DNA of 64,000 bases, taken from positions 124,001 to 188,000 of the forward strand of contig NZ_UCNW01000008.1 of NCBI RefSeq assembly GCF_900474185.1, in the 5' to 3' direction. Shown here piece after piece: positions 52,205 through 60,376 of the stretch (positions within the stretch are counted from its first letter, which is position 1; each line of letters starts with the position of its first letter). The notes under the pieces were generated by a model. The model did no database searches. It was not told the origin of the DNA and saw nothing but the letters and a program-made list of their open reading frames with translations. The translations under genes were made by a program, and so were the position numbers. Source of the stretch: Synechococcus sp. UW69. GTDB lineage: Bacteria; Cyanobacteriota; Cyanobacteriia; PCC-6307; Cyanobiaceae.

Positions 52205-52690
52205 ATGCGCAGACGCTTCGCGGCCCTTCTGGTCTCTTTTTTGGTCTTAACCGCTCAGTGGCTGGTGGTCGCTCCAGCCCATGCGGCCATGGATGTCGCC
52301 AAACAGGTCTTGATCGGTGCCGACTACTCCGACAAAGATCTGCGTGGGGCCACCTTCAACCTCAGCAACCTGCGCGAAGCCAATCTCTCTGGATCGGATC
52401 TACGCGGGGCAAGCCTGTACGGCGCGAAGCTGCAGGACGCCGACCTCAGCGGCACAGATCTGCGCGAAGCCACGCTGGATTCCGCCGTGATGACGGGAAC
52501 CAACCTCTCGGATGCCGTACTGGAAGGATCCTTCGCCTTCAACACTCGCTTCAAGGATGTGGTGATCACAGGAGCTGACTTCACCGATGTCCCCATGCGC
52601 GGTGACCAACTCAAAAGCCTTTGTGCAGTGGCCGACGGCGTTAATTCAGTCACTGGCCGAAGCACCCGCGAAAGTCTCGGTTGCGCTTGA
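52205..52690 (+). CDS. Exported pentapeptide-repeat protein
   Basis: A 161-residue protein with a signal peptide (RRRFAALLVSFLVLTAQWLV, cleavage near AHA-AM) and about ten pentapeptide repeats of A(D/N)LxX type from residue 41: DLRGATFNLSNLREANLSGS and the following 60 residues. Such right-handed quadrilateral helices are common in cyanobacteria and mostly uncharacterised. The ATG at 52205 places the signal peptide at the N-terminus; an earlier ATG at 52187 is possible. Probably lumenal or periplasmic. Confidence 0.87.
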   Translation: MRRRFAALLVSFLVLTAQWLVVAPAHAAMDVAKQVLIGADYSDKDLRGATFNLSNLREANLSGSDLRGASLYGAKLQDADLSGTDLREATLDSAVMTGTNLSDAVLEGSFAFNTRFKDVVITGADFTDVPMRGDQLKSLCAVADGVNSVTGRSTRESLGCA

Positions 52691-52693
52691 ACC

Positions 52694-53119
52694 ATGAGCT
52701 TTGATCCCCGCAGTCTGGAGCGCCTGCGTGAGTTGGGACGCCAGCTCCCCGAACGTTTGCCAGAACCCAAGCCCCCGGCGGCAGCCAAAGCAAGCCAGGC
52801 GAGCCACCGCGTCGAAACGGAAAAGGATCCCGAGGAACTTTTCCGGGAACTGATGAAGGCGAGCCAGGACGGCACGGTTCCTGAGCACCTCATGGCCCGC
52901 CTCAAACAGTTGGAAGCCCAACGCAAGCCGTCGGGGCAGTCTTCGTCCTTGAACAGCAGCAACGAGGTTCCAGGCCTGGCCGCCCCGACGCGTAGCCAGG
53001 CTGGACCGGGAAAAAACACCAAACCAAAACGGCCGAAGGTTGACCCGGGAAGCGAAGAGGAGAGCCTCTATGTGGCCTTCGGTCAGCTGCTTCTCGAGGA
53101 CGAAGGAGATGACGTTTGA
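52694..53119 (+). CDS. Hypothetical protein, 141 aa
   Basis: A hydrophilic, Pro/Lys-rich protein starting [21 protein letters not shown] short helical segment ([20 protein letters not shown]) lies between low-complexity linkers, and the C-terminal [19 protein letters not shown] may be a small conserved element. No domain is recognised. It overlaps rlmH by 4 nt and may be co-translated with it. Confidence 0.7.
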   Translation: MSFDPRSLERLRELGRQLPERLPEPKPPAAAKASQASHRVETEKDPEELFRELMKASQDGTVPEHLMARLKQLEAQRKPSGQSSSLNSSNEVPGLAAPTRSQAGPGKNTKPKRPKVDPGSEEESLYVAFGQLLLEDEGDDV

Positions 53120-53550
53120 ACCCGGCTCGTTGCCGGATTCTAGCGGTGGGCAAAGTGCGTCGCGGTTGGATTCAGGAGGGCATTGAGCTTTACCTCAAAC
53201 GCCTGCCGGGATTGACCATCAGCGAGCTTCGGGACAGCACCCCGGACAAAGAGGCAGATGCGATCCGAGCGGCCCTAAGGCCAGACGAAACCCTGATCGC
53301 TCTCATGGAGCAGGGCGAGACCCTGGCGTCGGTTCCCTTCGCGCGACGACTCGAACAGTTCGGTTACGAGCGGCTGGTCTTTGTGATTGGTGGAGCCGAT
53401 GGTCTGACCCCTGAGCTCAAGGCACAGGCCCACTGGCGCCTGAGCCTCTCTCCAATGACTTTCCCCCATGAACTAGCGCGACTGATGCTTGTGGAACAAC
53501 TGTTCCGGGCCCAGGCGATTGTTCAAGGCAGCCCTTATCACCGCGCCTAA
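53116..53550 (+). CDS. rlmH: 23S rRNA pseudouridine-1915 N3-methyltransferase
   Basis: A 144-residue SPOUT methyltransferase: [34 protein letters not shown] and [20 protein letters not shown], ending GSPYHRA, the conserved C-terminus. It methylates pseudouridine 1915 in helix 69 of 23S rRNA as a homodimer. The start is TTG at 53116 overlapping the upstream stop. Confidence 0.97.
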   Translation: MNPARCRILAVGKVRRGWIQEGIELYLKRLPGLTISELRDSTPDKEADAIRAALRPDETLIALMEQGETLASVPFARRLEQFGYERLVFVIGGADGLTPELKAQAHWRLSLSPMTFPHELARLMLVEQLFRAQAIVQGSPYHRA

Positions 53551-53586
53551 GATTTCTCGGTCGCTGCAGCTCTTTCTCTCTCCACC

Positions 53587-54423
53587 ATGCGTCTGGCTCT
53601 GCTCTCCCCGATCCATGGCCAGTCAATTGATCACATTGCCCGACAACTGGAGAACTACAGGGTGTTTCTTACACCCTTTGAGTTGCGTCATTACTTCCAC
53701 GTTTCTTTGGAGAGTCATCCAGACCTCCAATCCGACCTCACCGCCCTCGCCGAACGGGAGGGTCACAGCATCCACTTCACAAAACGAAGGCAGCCCACCT
53801 GGCGGCCCTGCACCGTTTATGCCCTGTGCGAACTAATCAAGACCGTCCTGTCCGACCACCACTGTCCTGACAAGGTGCTTATTCACACCGATACTGACCT
53901 TCTTGTCTCCAGCCAGGCGAAGAATCAACTCTCCAACCACCGTATCGGCTGCGGCAACAAGCCATTTCGGATTGACAGAAAAACCAGTTGGAGATGGAGA
54001 TCAAAAGCTAAATCTGATCCTCACCTCAAACAATTTGTCAGGGAAATGTTGGACGACGACCCTTCAAAGCTCCGGGTTGGGCGGGTTTGTGGTACCTACA
54101 TGCCCTGGTCGACCTTCAAAACTTTCGGGGTGCTCTTCAATAACTATTTCAACAACAACTACTTCAAGAGAAGGCCCAAACGCCACTGGCCCGTAACTGA
54201 AATCGCTATACCCAGCATTCTTCATCTTTTAGAGGGCCCAAAAGCCAACTTTCAACCTCCTTTGATCGAAGTACCAGACGGCAAAAAAGTGTCCTGCAAA
54301 AAAATCGATCGGTTGCTCCAAAGCGATCACAGCTTTGGACTCAAAAAAATTGCCAGGGATACAGACAGCGAAGCGTTCCAGTACGTGATGCGCCTGCAAA
54401 AACAAGCCTCGCAACACGCCTAA
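53587..54423 (+). CDS. Glycosyltransferase-like protein, unknown, 278 aa
   Basis: No family can be named with confidence. The protein begins MRLALLSPIHGQSIDHIARQ, a Rossmann-like beta strand. A DxD-like IHTDTDLLVSS sits near residue 97, and a conserved-looking block VCGTYMPWSTFKTFGVLF lies around 167-184, which together suggest a GT-A glycosyltransferase. The C-terminal half is basic and Asn/Lys/Phe-rich (NNYFNNNYFKRRPKRHW). Codon use is AT-richer than adjacent genes, hinting at acquisition. It lies 3 bases before a 2OG-oxygenase-like gene. Confidence 0.6.
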   Translation: MRLALLSPIHGQSIDHIARQLENYRVFLTPFELRHYFHVSLESHPDLQSDLTALAEREGHSIHFTKRRQPTWRPCTVYALCELIKTVLSDHHCPDKVLIHTDTDLLVSSQAKNQLSNHRIGCGNKPFRIDRKTSWRWRSKAKSDPHLKQFVREMLDDDPSKLRVGRVCGTYMPWSTFKTFGVLFNNYFNNNYFKRRPKRHWPVTEIAIPSILHLLEGPKANFQPPLIEVPDGKKVSCKKIDRLLQSDHSFGLKKIARDTDSEAFQYVMRLQKQASQHA

Positions 54424-54426
54424 ACC

Positions 54427-55026
54427 ATGCTGCACGTGGTCGACAACCTGCTGCAACCCGAGGAGCTGCAACACCTGCGGGATCTTTGCGACATCCATGG
54501 CCGGCTCATGGAGCAGCATTCCGGCGATGCTCAGTTCAGCTGGCGACCCGAGAGCGGTGCCCCCCGCTCCATCCACGCGCCCGCCCAGCAAGCCATCGTC
54601 GATCGCTATCTCGACGAGGTTCTTCTCCCCCTAGCCACACCGTTCGCACCCCAGCGGGCCGGGATCGAGTGGTGGTGCAATACCAACAACGACCTCGATT
54701 GGCACATCGACAAGGACGAACTGGAAGGCCAACACAGCGGCCGCTATGTACTGCCGTTGCTGTCCACAGTGTTCTATCCCCACGTCAGCTGTGCTGGAGG
54801 TGAACTTCTGGTCGCCGACAACCCCCCGATCAGCAACGGCTATCAGGGTCCCCTGCCAACGTTCCGGTCTGTGATCTCGATCCCGCCTGTGGTGAACCGT
54901 TTGGTGCTCTTCTCACCCGGAATCCTGCATCGCATCAACCCATTCGAAGGCGAGCGCTACTCCGTGGCCGTGAACATCTGGGCTCAACCGCCCCTCACCA
55001 CAACTGCTGCAGAGCCACCGGCTTGA
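54427..55026 (+). CDS. 2-oxoglutarate/Fe(II) oxygenase-like protein
   Basis: A 199-residue protein with a cupin-like iron site: His93 and Asp95 in DWHIDKDE, His168 in LHRINPF and a candidate 2-oxoglutarate-binding Arg177 in GERYSVAVNIW. The spacing fits prolyl-hydroxylase-like enzymes. A Gly-rich loop (CAGGELLVADNPP) separates them. The substrate is unknown. It follows the glycosyltransferase-like gene by 3 bases, and its end overlaps the next opposite-strand gene by 32 nt. Confidence 0.75.
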   Translation: MLHVVDNLLQPEELQHLRDLCDIHGRLMEQHSGDAQFSWRPESGAPRSIHAPAQQAIVDRYLDEVLLPLATPFAPQRAGIEWWCNTNNDLDWHIDKDELEGQHSGRYVLPLLSTVFYPHVSCAGGELLVADNPPISNGYQGPLPTFRSVISIPPVVNRLVLFSPGILHRINPFEGERYSVAVNIWAQPPLTTTAAEPPA

Positions 55027-55441
55027 ATTTCTCAATCGATACGGTCCAGGCCCGCGGAGAAAAGGTCTGCAGCGCCGCTTTGAATGCAGCCGTATCACCC
55101 GTGTTCAGCCAGTCCGCCTTAAGCCTGGGCACATCCTCCGGCAGCCGCTCCATCGGCAGCTCCACCAGCAGCAGACTGTCTGCTCCAGCAGCACGCTGCA
55201 GAGAGCCCTGATCGCTGCGCTGGAAGACCCGCAGCAGCAGCTCCAGCACCAAGACATGACCCAACTCTTCCGGAGCCTCACCCTGCGGAGCCACCTCTTT
55301 CTGAGAGCGTCCCCCCAGAGGCAACGCCCGCTGCCCCTGCTGATCGATCAACGCCATGGCCACGAGATAAGGAGAGTCAGCCAATACCAGAACCCGAAGA
55401 CCACCATCCTCACCGGACCCTCCCCATACCGATAAGTACAT
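54995..55441 (-). CDS. Hypothetical protein, 148 aa
   Basis: The apparent product starts MYLSVWGGSGEDGGLRVLVL. The middle is rich in hydrophobic beta strands (VLVLADSPYLVAMALIDQQG), and the C-terminus is helical (DTAAFKAALQTFSPRAWTVS). No family is recognised. The ATG lies inside a LexA-like palindrome, so the true start may be further in (for example Met28, MALIDQQGQ); the gene would share SOS control with umuD. Confidence 0.6.
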   Translation of the reverse strand: MYLSVWGGSGEDGGLRVLVLADSPYLVAMALIDQQGQRALPLGGRSQKEVAPQGEAPEELGHVLVLELLLRVFQRSDQGSLQRAAGADSLLLVELPMERLPEDVPRLKADWLNTGDTAAFKAALQTFSPRAWTVSIEKFKPVALQQLW

Positions 55442-55448
55442 GTGTACT
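55435..55448. promoter_or_regulatory. LexA-like SOS box of umuDC
   Basis: AGTACATGTGTACT is a near-perfect palindrome that fits the cyanobacterial LexA motif (RGTAC-N3-DGTWCB). It lies 24 bases before the umuD start and includes the apparent start codon of the divergent gene. Binding is inferred from motif and context. Confidence 0.75.
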
Positions 55449-55472
55449 ATTTAGCCAGCTGTTGCTGTTGCC

Positions 55473-55904
55473 GTGGAGCTCCAACACAGTCCGCTGCCCC
55501 TGCAACCAAGGCGAACTCGGCTAACCCTGCCCCTAGCCAATGAATGCGTTGCCGCTGGGTTCCCATCCCCCGCCGATGACTACATCGATGTGGGGATCGA
55601 CCTCAATGAACAACTCATCCGGCATCCCACCAGCACCTTTTTCCTGCATGTCAGCGGCAACTCCATGACCGACGCCGGCATCCACGACGGTGATCTCCTG
55701 GTGGTCGATCGCAGCCTCGAACCGCGACCGGGGAAGGTGGTCGTGGCTGTGCTTGACGGTGGCTTCACCCTCAAGCGCCTGGTGCGCCATCGCGGCAGGT
55801 TGCGCCTGGAAGCCGCCCATCCGGACTATCCCCCGCTGGAGCTTCATCGCTGCGGCGAGGTTCAGATCTGGGGCGTCGCCATTCATGTGATCCATCCGCT
55901 CTGA
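55473..55904 (+). CDS. umuD: UmuD-like S24 self-cleaving subunit
   Basis: A 143-residue S24 protease-fold protein. Catalytic Ser64 is in GNSMTDAGIHDGD and Lys101 in FTLKRLVRH, and a putative self-cleavage bond follows Ala28 (ECVAAGFPSP). After RecA-stimulated cleavage, UmuD' binds UmuC to form DNA polymerase V. The start is GTG. It lies 12 bases before umuC and 24 bases after a LexA-like site. Confidence 0.94.
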   Translation: MELQHSPLPLQPRRTRLTLPLANECVAAGFPSPADDYIDVGIDLNEQLIRHPTSTFFLHVSGNSMTDAGIHDGDLLVVDRSLEPRPGKVVVAVLDGGFTLKRLVRHRGRLRLEAAHPDYPPLELHRCGEVQIWGVAIHVIHPL

Positions 55905-55916
55905 GGCGACATCGCC

Positions 55917-57191
55917 ATGTCTCAGGCCACGGCCCTGATCGATGGAAACAATTTCTATGCCTCCTGCGAGCAGAGCCTGGACCCGGCCCTGATCGGCCGG
56001 CCCGTGGTGGTGCTGTCCAATAACGACGGCTGCATCGTGGCGCGCAGCGCCGAAGCCCGTGCCCTGGGGATCCGCATGGGGACGCCGTACTTCAAGGCGC
56101 GTCGAGAGCTTGAACGGCACAACGTGGTGGTGCGCAGTTCGAACTACGCCCTTTATGCCGATATGAGCCAGCGGATGATGAGCCTGCTGGAGGCCCACTG
56201 TGAAGAGCTGGAGGTGTATTCGATCGACGAAGCCTTCGGTCGGATTCGTCGTCCCAGCAATGGTGATTTACAAGGTTGGGCCCGGCAGCTGCGGGCACGG
56301 GCCCGACAGAACCTCGGCATCCCAATCGCCATCGGCCTGGGGGCCAGCAAAGGACAGGCCAAGCTGGCCAATCGCCTGGCCAAACAGACCCCGAACCGTG
56401 CCGGGACGTTCGACCTCGGCCAGTGCGATAACCCTGATCACTGGCTGGAAACGATTGCGATCGAGGATGTCTGGGGGATCGGTCGTCAATTGGCCCATTG
56501 GTGTCGACTGCGGGGCATCAGCAACGCAAGACGCCTGCGGGACATGCCGAGCGGTGAGCTACGCGCCAAATGCGGCGTGGTGGGTCTGCGTCTGCAACGC
56601 GAACTGCGCGGCCATGCCTGCCTACCGCTGGAGCTTGCACCGGCACCGAAGCAGGAAACCTGCGTGAGCCGCAGTTTCAGCCGACCCATCACCAGCGAGG
56701 CTGAGCTGCACCAGGCGATCACGACCTATGTGGTGCGCGCCGCCGAGAAATTGCGCAAGCAACGGCAGCGGGCGGCAGCCCTCACCATCTACACCCGCAC
56801 AAGCCCGTTCGCTCCTGGCTTTTACAGCCAAGCGGCCAGCACGCAACTGGATCTACCGAGCAATGACACGGCCGTGCTGCTGCAAGCAGCGCGACCCTTG
56901 GTGGCACGAATCTTTCGCCCCCACCGTCAACTGGCCAAGGCCGGCGTGCTGATGCAGCACCTGCAGAGCCATGAGATCCTCCAGACCCATCTGATGGTGC
57001 CGATGAGTGAAGAGCAGCAGCAGAAACGGGAATGCCTGATGCAGACCATCGACCAGATCAATCGGCGTTACGGGCGTGGAACCCTGCAATGGGCAGGCTG
57101 CGGACTGCAGCCGAGCTGGTTGATGCGACGGGAGCAACTCAGCCGAGCCGCCACCACCCGTCTGCAGGATCTACCCGTGGTGAGGGCCTGA
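55917..57191 (+). CDS. umuC: DNA polymerase V catalytic subunit UmuC
   Basis: A 424-residue Y-family polymerase: ATALIDGNNFYASCEQSLDP with the first catalytic Asp, and VYSIDEAFGRI near residue 100 with the second and third. The little-finger and C-terminal UmuC-specific (DUF4113-like) region ends RLQDLPVVRA. It performs error-prone translesion synthesis with UmuD'2 and RecA. Length is normal. Confidence 0.97.
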   Translation: MSQATALIDGNNFYASCEQSLDPALIGRPVVVLSNNDGCIVARSAEARALGIRMGTPYFKARRELERHNVVVRSSNYALYADMSQRMMSLLEAHCEELEVYSIDEAFGRIRRPSNGDLQGWARQLRARARQNLGIPIAIGLGASKGQAKLANRLAKQTPNRAGTFDLGQCDNPDHWLETIAIEDVWGIGRQLAHWCRLRGISNARRLRDMPSGELRAKCGVVGLRLQRELRGHACLPLELAPAPKQETCVSRSFSRPITSEAELHQAITTYVVRAAEKLRKQRQRAAALTIYTRTSPFAPGFYSQAASTQLDLPSNDTAVLLQAARPLVARIFRPHRQLAKAGVLMQHLQSHEILQTHLMVPMSEEQQQKRECLMQTIDQINRRYGRGTLQWAGCGLQPSWLMRREQLSRAATTRLQDLPVVRA

Positions 57192-57200
57192 GCCCATCGA

Positions 57201-57590
57201 TCACGGCTCACCCAGAAAACGGCAGGCCGGGAGGCTGATCGCCACCTGATCCACACCGTCGAGGAAAGCTTCAGCGTCGACCGCCCGCGTGCGCACAAAA
57301 CTGGTTCGAATCTCTTCCAGCTGGGCCATGGCGTCGTCACGACTCAGGCCTGTGGAGGTGTGAGCAAGACTGCAAAGGGATGTCGCGACACCACGACCGA
57401 AGCCGCGTGAACTGGCCTGGCGCCGCACCGCCGACAGCAGCATGGGCACCACGAGACCACCCAGCACGAGAACAAACACAATCACGCCCCAGAGGCGACC
57501 GCCACGCACCCAGTAAGGAACCAGATAAAGACCGCTATTGGCAGGAGATGGGGTGGCAGAGGGAGGCTCAGAGGGAGGAGGGTTCATCAC
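57201..57590 (-). CDS. Hypothetical single-pass membrane protein, 129 aa
   Basis: A Pro-rich N-terminus (MMNPPPSEPPSATPSPANSG) precedes one transmembrane helix (LWGVIVFVLVLGGLVVPMLL, about 34-53), then a soluble C-terminal part with two Cys (LCSLAH, ACRFLG). No family is recognised. It starts immediately after the stop of the next gene upstream, so it is the last gene in a three-gene cassette downstream of dnaG and converges on umuC. Confidence 0.65.
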   Translation of the reverse strand: MMNPPPSEPPSATPSPANSGLYLVPYWVRGGRLWGVIVFVLVLGGLVVPMLLSAVRRQASSRGFGRGVATSLCSLAHTSTGLSRDDAMAQLEEIRTSFVRTRAVDAEAFLDGVDQVAISLPACRFLGEP

Positions 57591-57890
57591 TCAGGCCTCC
57601 TGCAGCAACTGAATGACCTGTTCACGTGTGCTGAGCAGCAACACCATCCGCTCACCATGGGCATTGAGGCCAGTCTGCTCCCGCACCAGATCGGTGCTAG
57701 CCAGCGCCAATCCTCCGGTTTCGGTGAATAACACCGGCAACGTGCCGTGGTGTCCCCGCATGCCCTGTAGATCCAACGCCTGACGCACGGCCCGCTGCGC
57801 TTTGTCAGAGCCCAAGCGCTCCACGAAGGCCGGCCAGAGGTGGTTCACCGGAGCGAGAGCCGCGAAATCAAGCTGCGTATCAGACATCAA
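57591..57890 (-). CDS. Hypothetical protein, 99 aa
   Basis: A soluble mixed alpha/beta protein: HLWPAFVERLGSDKAQRAVR, then TLPVLFTETGGLALASTDLV and HGERMVLLLSTREQVIQLLQ. No known domain is recognised. The ATG overlaps the stop of the upstream gene by 4 nt and the stop touches the start of the next, so all three small genes are co-translated. Confidence 0.65.
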   Translation of the reverse strand: MMSDTQLDFAALAPVNHLWPAFVERLGSDKAQRAVRQALDLQGMRGHHGTLPVLFTETGGLALASTDLVREQTGLNAHGERMVLLLSTREQVIQLLQEA

Positions 57891-58144
57891 GACGGCAACA
57901 ACGCGAGGGCTTCACTGATCATCTGCGGGGTGACAGCGATGCGCTCAAGCGGATCGGCATTGTCGAGGTAGGCGTCAAACGAAGCGAACCGCTCGATCAC
58001 CGGATCAGCTCCCTCGGCGGCACAAGCTTCGACCCAATCGCCCTCCTCCGGCTTCACCGCGATGTAGGCCTGCAGCGCTTCCTCGAGATCACCGCCGTCG
58101 CCGACGCCATCGCCATGCCAGATCGCTTCGAAGAATTCAGACAT
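57887..58144 (-). CDS. Hypothetical protein, 85 aa
   Basis: An acidic protein (MSEFFEAIWHGDGVGDGGDL, then VEACAAEGADPVIERFASFD), probably helical, with no recognised domain. It is the first of the three-gene cassette and lies 88 bases downstream of dnaG on the same strand. Acidic composition and small size resemble a binding or regulatory protein; no evidence for more. Confidence 0.65.
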   Translation of the reverse strand: MSEFFEAIWHGDGVGDGGDLEEALQAYIAVKPEEGDWVEACAAEGADPVIERFASFDAYLDNADPLERIAVTPQMISEALALLPS

Positions 58145-58232
58145 CTCAACGCGACGGACAGGTCTTGATGCAGTTTGCCGAGAACATTGGCAACCTCACC
58201 ACACATCGAAGCCAAGAACCATGGCCCATGGC

Positions 58233-60323
58233 TCAGGCGGCGGGAGGAACCGCATCCCCTGAGGTCTCCGCAGCAGGGGAATCGACCGCAATGGTGTAGC
58301 TCGCGCAACGCTGCTGATCCAGATGGCCGATGTGCTTTCTCTCGGTGTAATAAAGCTCCTGGTAACGCAGCGCATCACGGTTGAGGTCATCGAACAAGGC
58401 CTGAATCCGTAGCTCCATGTCCACGTTGCTCTCGTCTGACGAGGCTTCCTGATCAATCAATACGGCGATACAGGCCTCCAGGGTCTGCAGGCGCTGACCA
58501 CCCCAGGCCTCCAGCAGATGCCGGCAGCGCTTAAGGCTTTTCTGGCGCTCCAGCAGAGCAGCGATGCCTCGCAACTGCTCCAACGGCTCCGCCAAAGCAA
58601 CAAGCTGCAATTCACCGGGCTCCAGGAGAGGCGTCAGGCGGGAGACCAGCGCACTGCTCTCCAGCAACAGCTGATCGGTGAGCAGGCGTGGCAGATCCAT
58701 CACATCAAGACCCTCGCCGTCGTCGTCGCATCGGCTGATCGCCTCCAACCGCCCCTCACCCAGGTTGGTCTCCTCTAGATCCGTAATGGCCGCCCAGAGA
58801 TGGCGGTGATGGGGGATGGCGAAATCCTCCAGTTCCCGCGTGCGCAGTTCCTGGCGAATCGTGGCCCGATGCCGAGGGCAATGCAGATACAAACGCAGCA
58901 GGTCTGCCTCGCAACGCTCCCGCTGACCGGATTCACCCGGCTGCTCATGGCGACTGGAGCGCCCATGCCAACGCTGGCCCTTCACCTGCTGGCGCAGATC
59001 GTCCTCGAGCTGAAGCGCCAGCCGTCCCTGCCCACCACTGAGCCGCTCCGCCACCCGTTGGAGGTAGTGGGTTCGGACAGCGGACTGGGGCAGTTTGCCC
59101 AGCAGCCCCACCAGGGCCGTCACCGCCTGCTGAAACTGGTCAGCCCGGCTGAGGTCTCTCGCCTCAAGAACCTGCTCGATCTGCCAGTCGAGCCAGAGGG
59201 GGGCCTGATCCAGCAGAGCGCGGTAATCGCCGGCCCCGTTCTGTTTGAGGTATTCATCAGGGTCCTTACCGGACGGGAGGTGCAGAACCCGCAGCTCCAG
59301 CTGGCCCTGCATGGCCAGCTGCTCCACCTCGCCAATGGCCCGATTGGCCGCACGGACACCGGCGCCATCGGCATCAAAATTCAGAACGATCCGCTTGCTG
59401 TCGCTGACGCGGCACAACTGGGTGATCTGCTGACTGCTCAGAGCCGTGCCAAGGGAGGCAACGGCGTTGGTGATGCCGGCGGCATGCAGTGCAATCACAT
59501 CGAAGTAGCCCTCCACCACCACAGCCCTGTCGTCCTTACGGATGGCATTGGAGGCTTTGTCGAGGCCAAACAGATGCTTTCCCTTCTCAAACACCTCGGT
59601 CTCGGGAGAGTTGAGGTACTTCGGTTCGCTGCCATCAAGACTGCGCCCCCCGAAGCCGATCACCCGACCCTGACGGTCATGGATCGGAACCATGACCCGA
59701 TGGCGGAAGCGGTCATAAAAGCCATTGCCGCCCTTGCGAGGCACCACCAGACCAGCGGCCTCAAGGAGCTCGGGAGCCAGCCCCTCCACCTGTTGAAGAT
59801 GCTTCAGAAGGCCATCCCACTCATCCGGCGCATAGCCGAGCTGAAATGACTCCTGGGTGGCGAGGCTGAGACCTCTGGCGTCGATGAGGTATTTGAGGGC
59901 CTCTGCGCCCGTGGGAGCCAGCAACTGGCTGCGAAACCAGCCGGCGGCCAGAGCCAGGGCCCGTTGCAGCTTGTCCCTACGGGAGAGCTGCTGCCGCAGA
60001 CGCTCCTGCTGCGGACCATCCACCGTCTCGATCGGGAGCTGGTAACGCCGCGCCAGATCCAGCACGACATCACTGAAGCTCTGGCGTTGGAACTCCATCA
60101 GGAACTTGATGGAGTTGCCCCCGGCACCGCAGGAGAAGCAGTAGTAGAACTGCTTTGCGGGAGACACCGTCATCGACGGTTTGCTGTCGTCATGGAACGG
60201 ACAGATCCCGACGAATTCCCGTCCCTTCTTCTTGAGCACCACGTGCTCGCCCACCACATCAACGATGTCGGCCCGTTCCTTGACGGCCTCGATCGTTCTT
60301 GGGTGCAGGCGGGCATTCACCAT
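58233..60323 (-). CDS. dnaG: DNA primase DnaG
   Basis: A 696-residue primase. The CHC2 zinc finger (Cys41, His44, Cys62, Cys65) in ICPFHDDSKPSM and YYCFSCGAGG is followed by the TOPRIM domain (VVVEGYFDVIALHAAG, LNFDADGAGVRAA) and a helical C-terminal helicase-binding region of about 250 residues. It synthesises RNA primers with DnaB. The C-terminal region is longer than in E. coli, usual in cyanobacteria. Confidence 0.97.
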   Translation of the reverse strand: MVNARLHPRTIEAVKERADIVDVVGEHVVLKKKGREFVGICPFHDDSKPSMTVSPAKQFYYCFSCGAGGNSIKFLMEFQRQSFSDVVLDLARRYQLPIETVDGPQQERLRQQLSRRDKLQRALALAAGWFRSQLLAPTGAEALKYLIDARGLSLATQESFQLGYAPDEWDGLLKHLQQVEGLAPELLEAAGLVVPRKGGNGFYDRFRHRVMVPIHDRQGRVIGFGGRSLDGSEPKYLNSPETEVFEKGKHLFGLDKASNAIRKDDRAVVVEGYFDVIALHAAGITNAVASLGTALSSQQITQLCRVSDSKRIVLNFDADGAGVRAANRAIGEVEQLAMQGQLELRVLHLPSGKDPDEYLKQNGAGDYRALLDQAPLWLDWQIEQVLEARDLSRADQFQQAVTALVGLLGKLPQSAVRTHYLQRVAERLSGGQGRLALQLEDDLRQQVKGQRWHGRSSRHEQPGESGQRERCEADLLRLYLHCPRHRATIRQELRTRELEDFAIPHHRHLWAAITDLEETNLGEGRLEAISRCDDDGEGLDVMDLPRLLTDQLLLESSALVSRLTPLLEPGELQLVALAEPLEQLRGIAALLERQKSLKRCRHLLEAWGGQRLQTLEACIAVLIDQEASSDESNVDMELRIQALFDDLNRDALRYQELYYTERKHIGHLDQQRCASYTIAVDSPAAETSGDAVPPAA

Positions 60324-60376
60324 CAGTTCATTCTGCGAAGTCGCAGGGTTCCGTGCACCCCGTCATCAGAACACCC

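Noticed and set aside
58800-59849. 349-codon open frame on the plus strand
   Set aside because: Antisense to dnaG without recognisable features.
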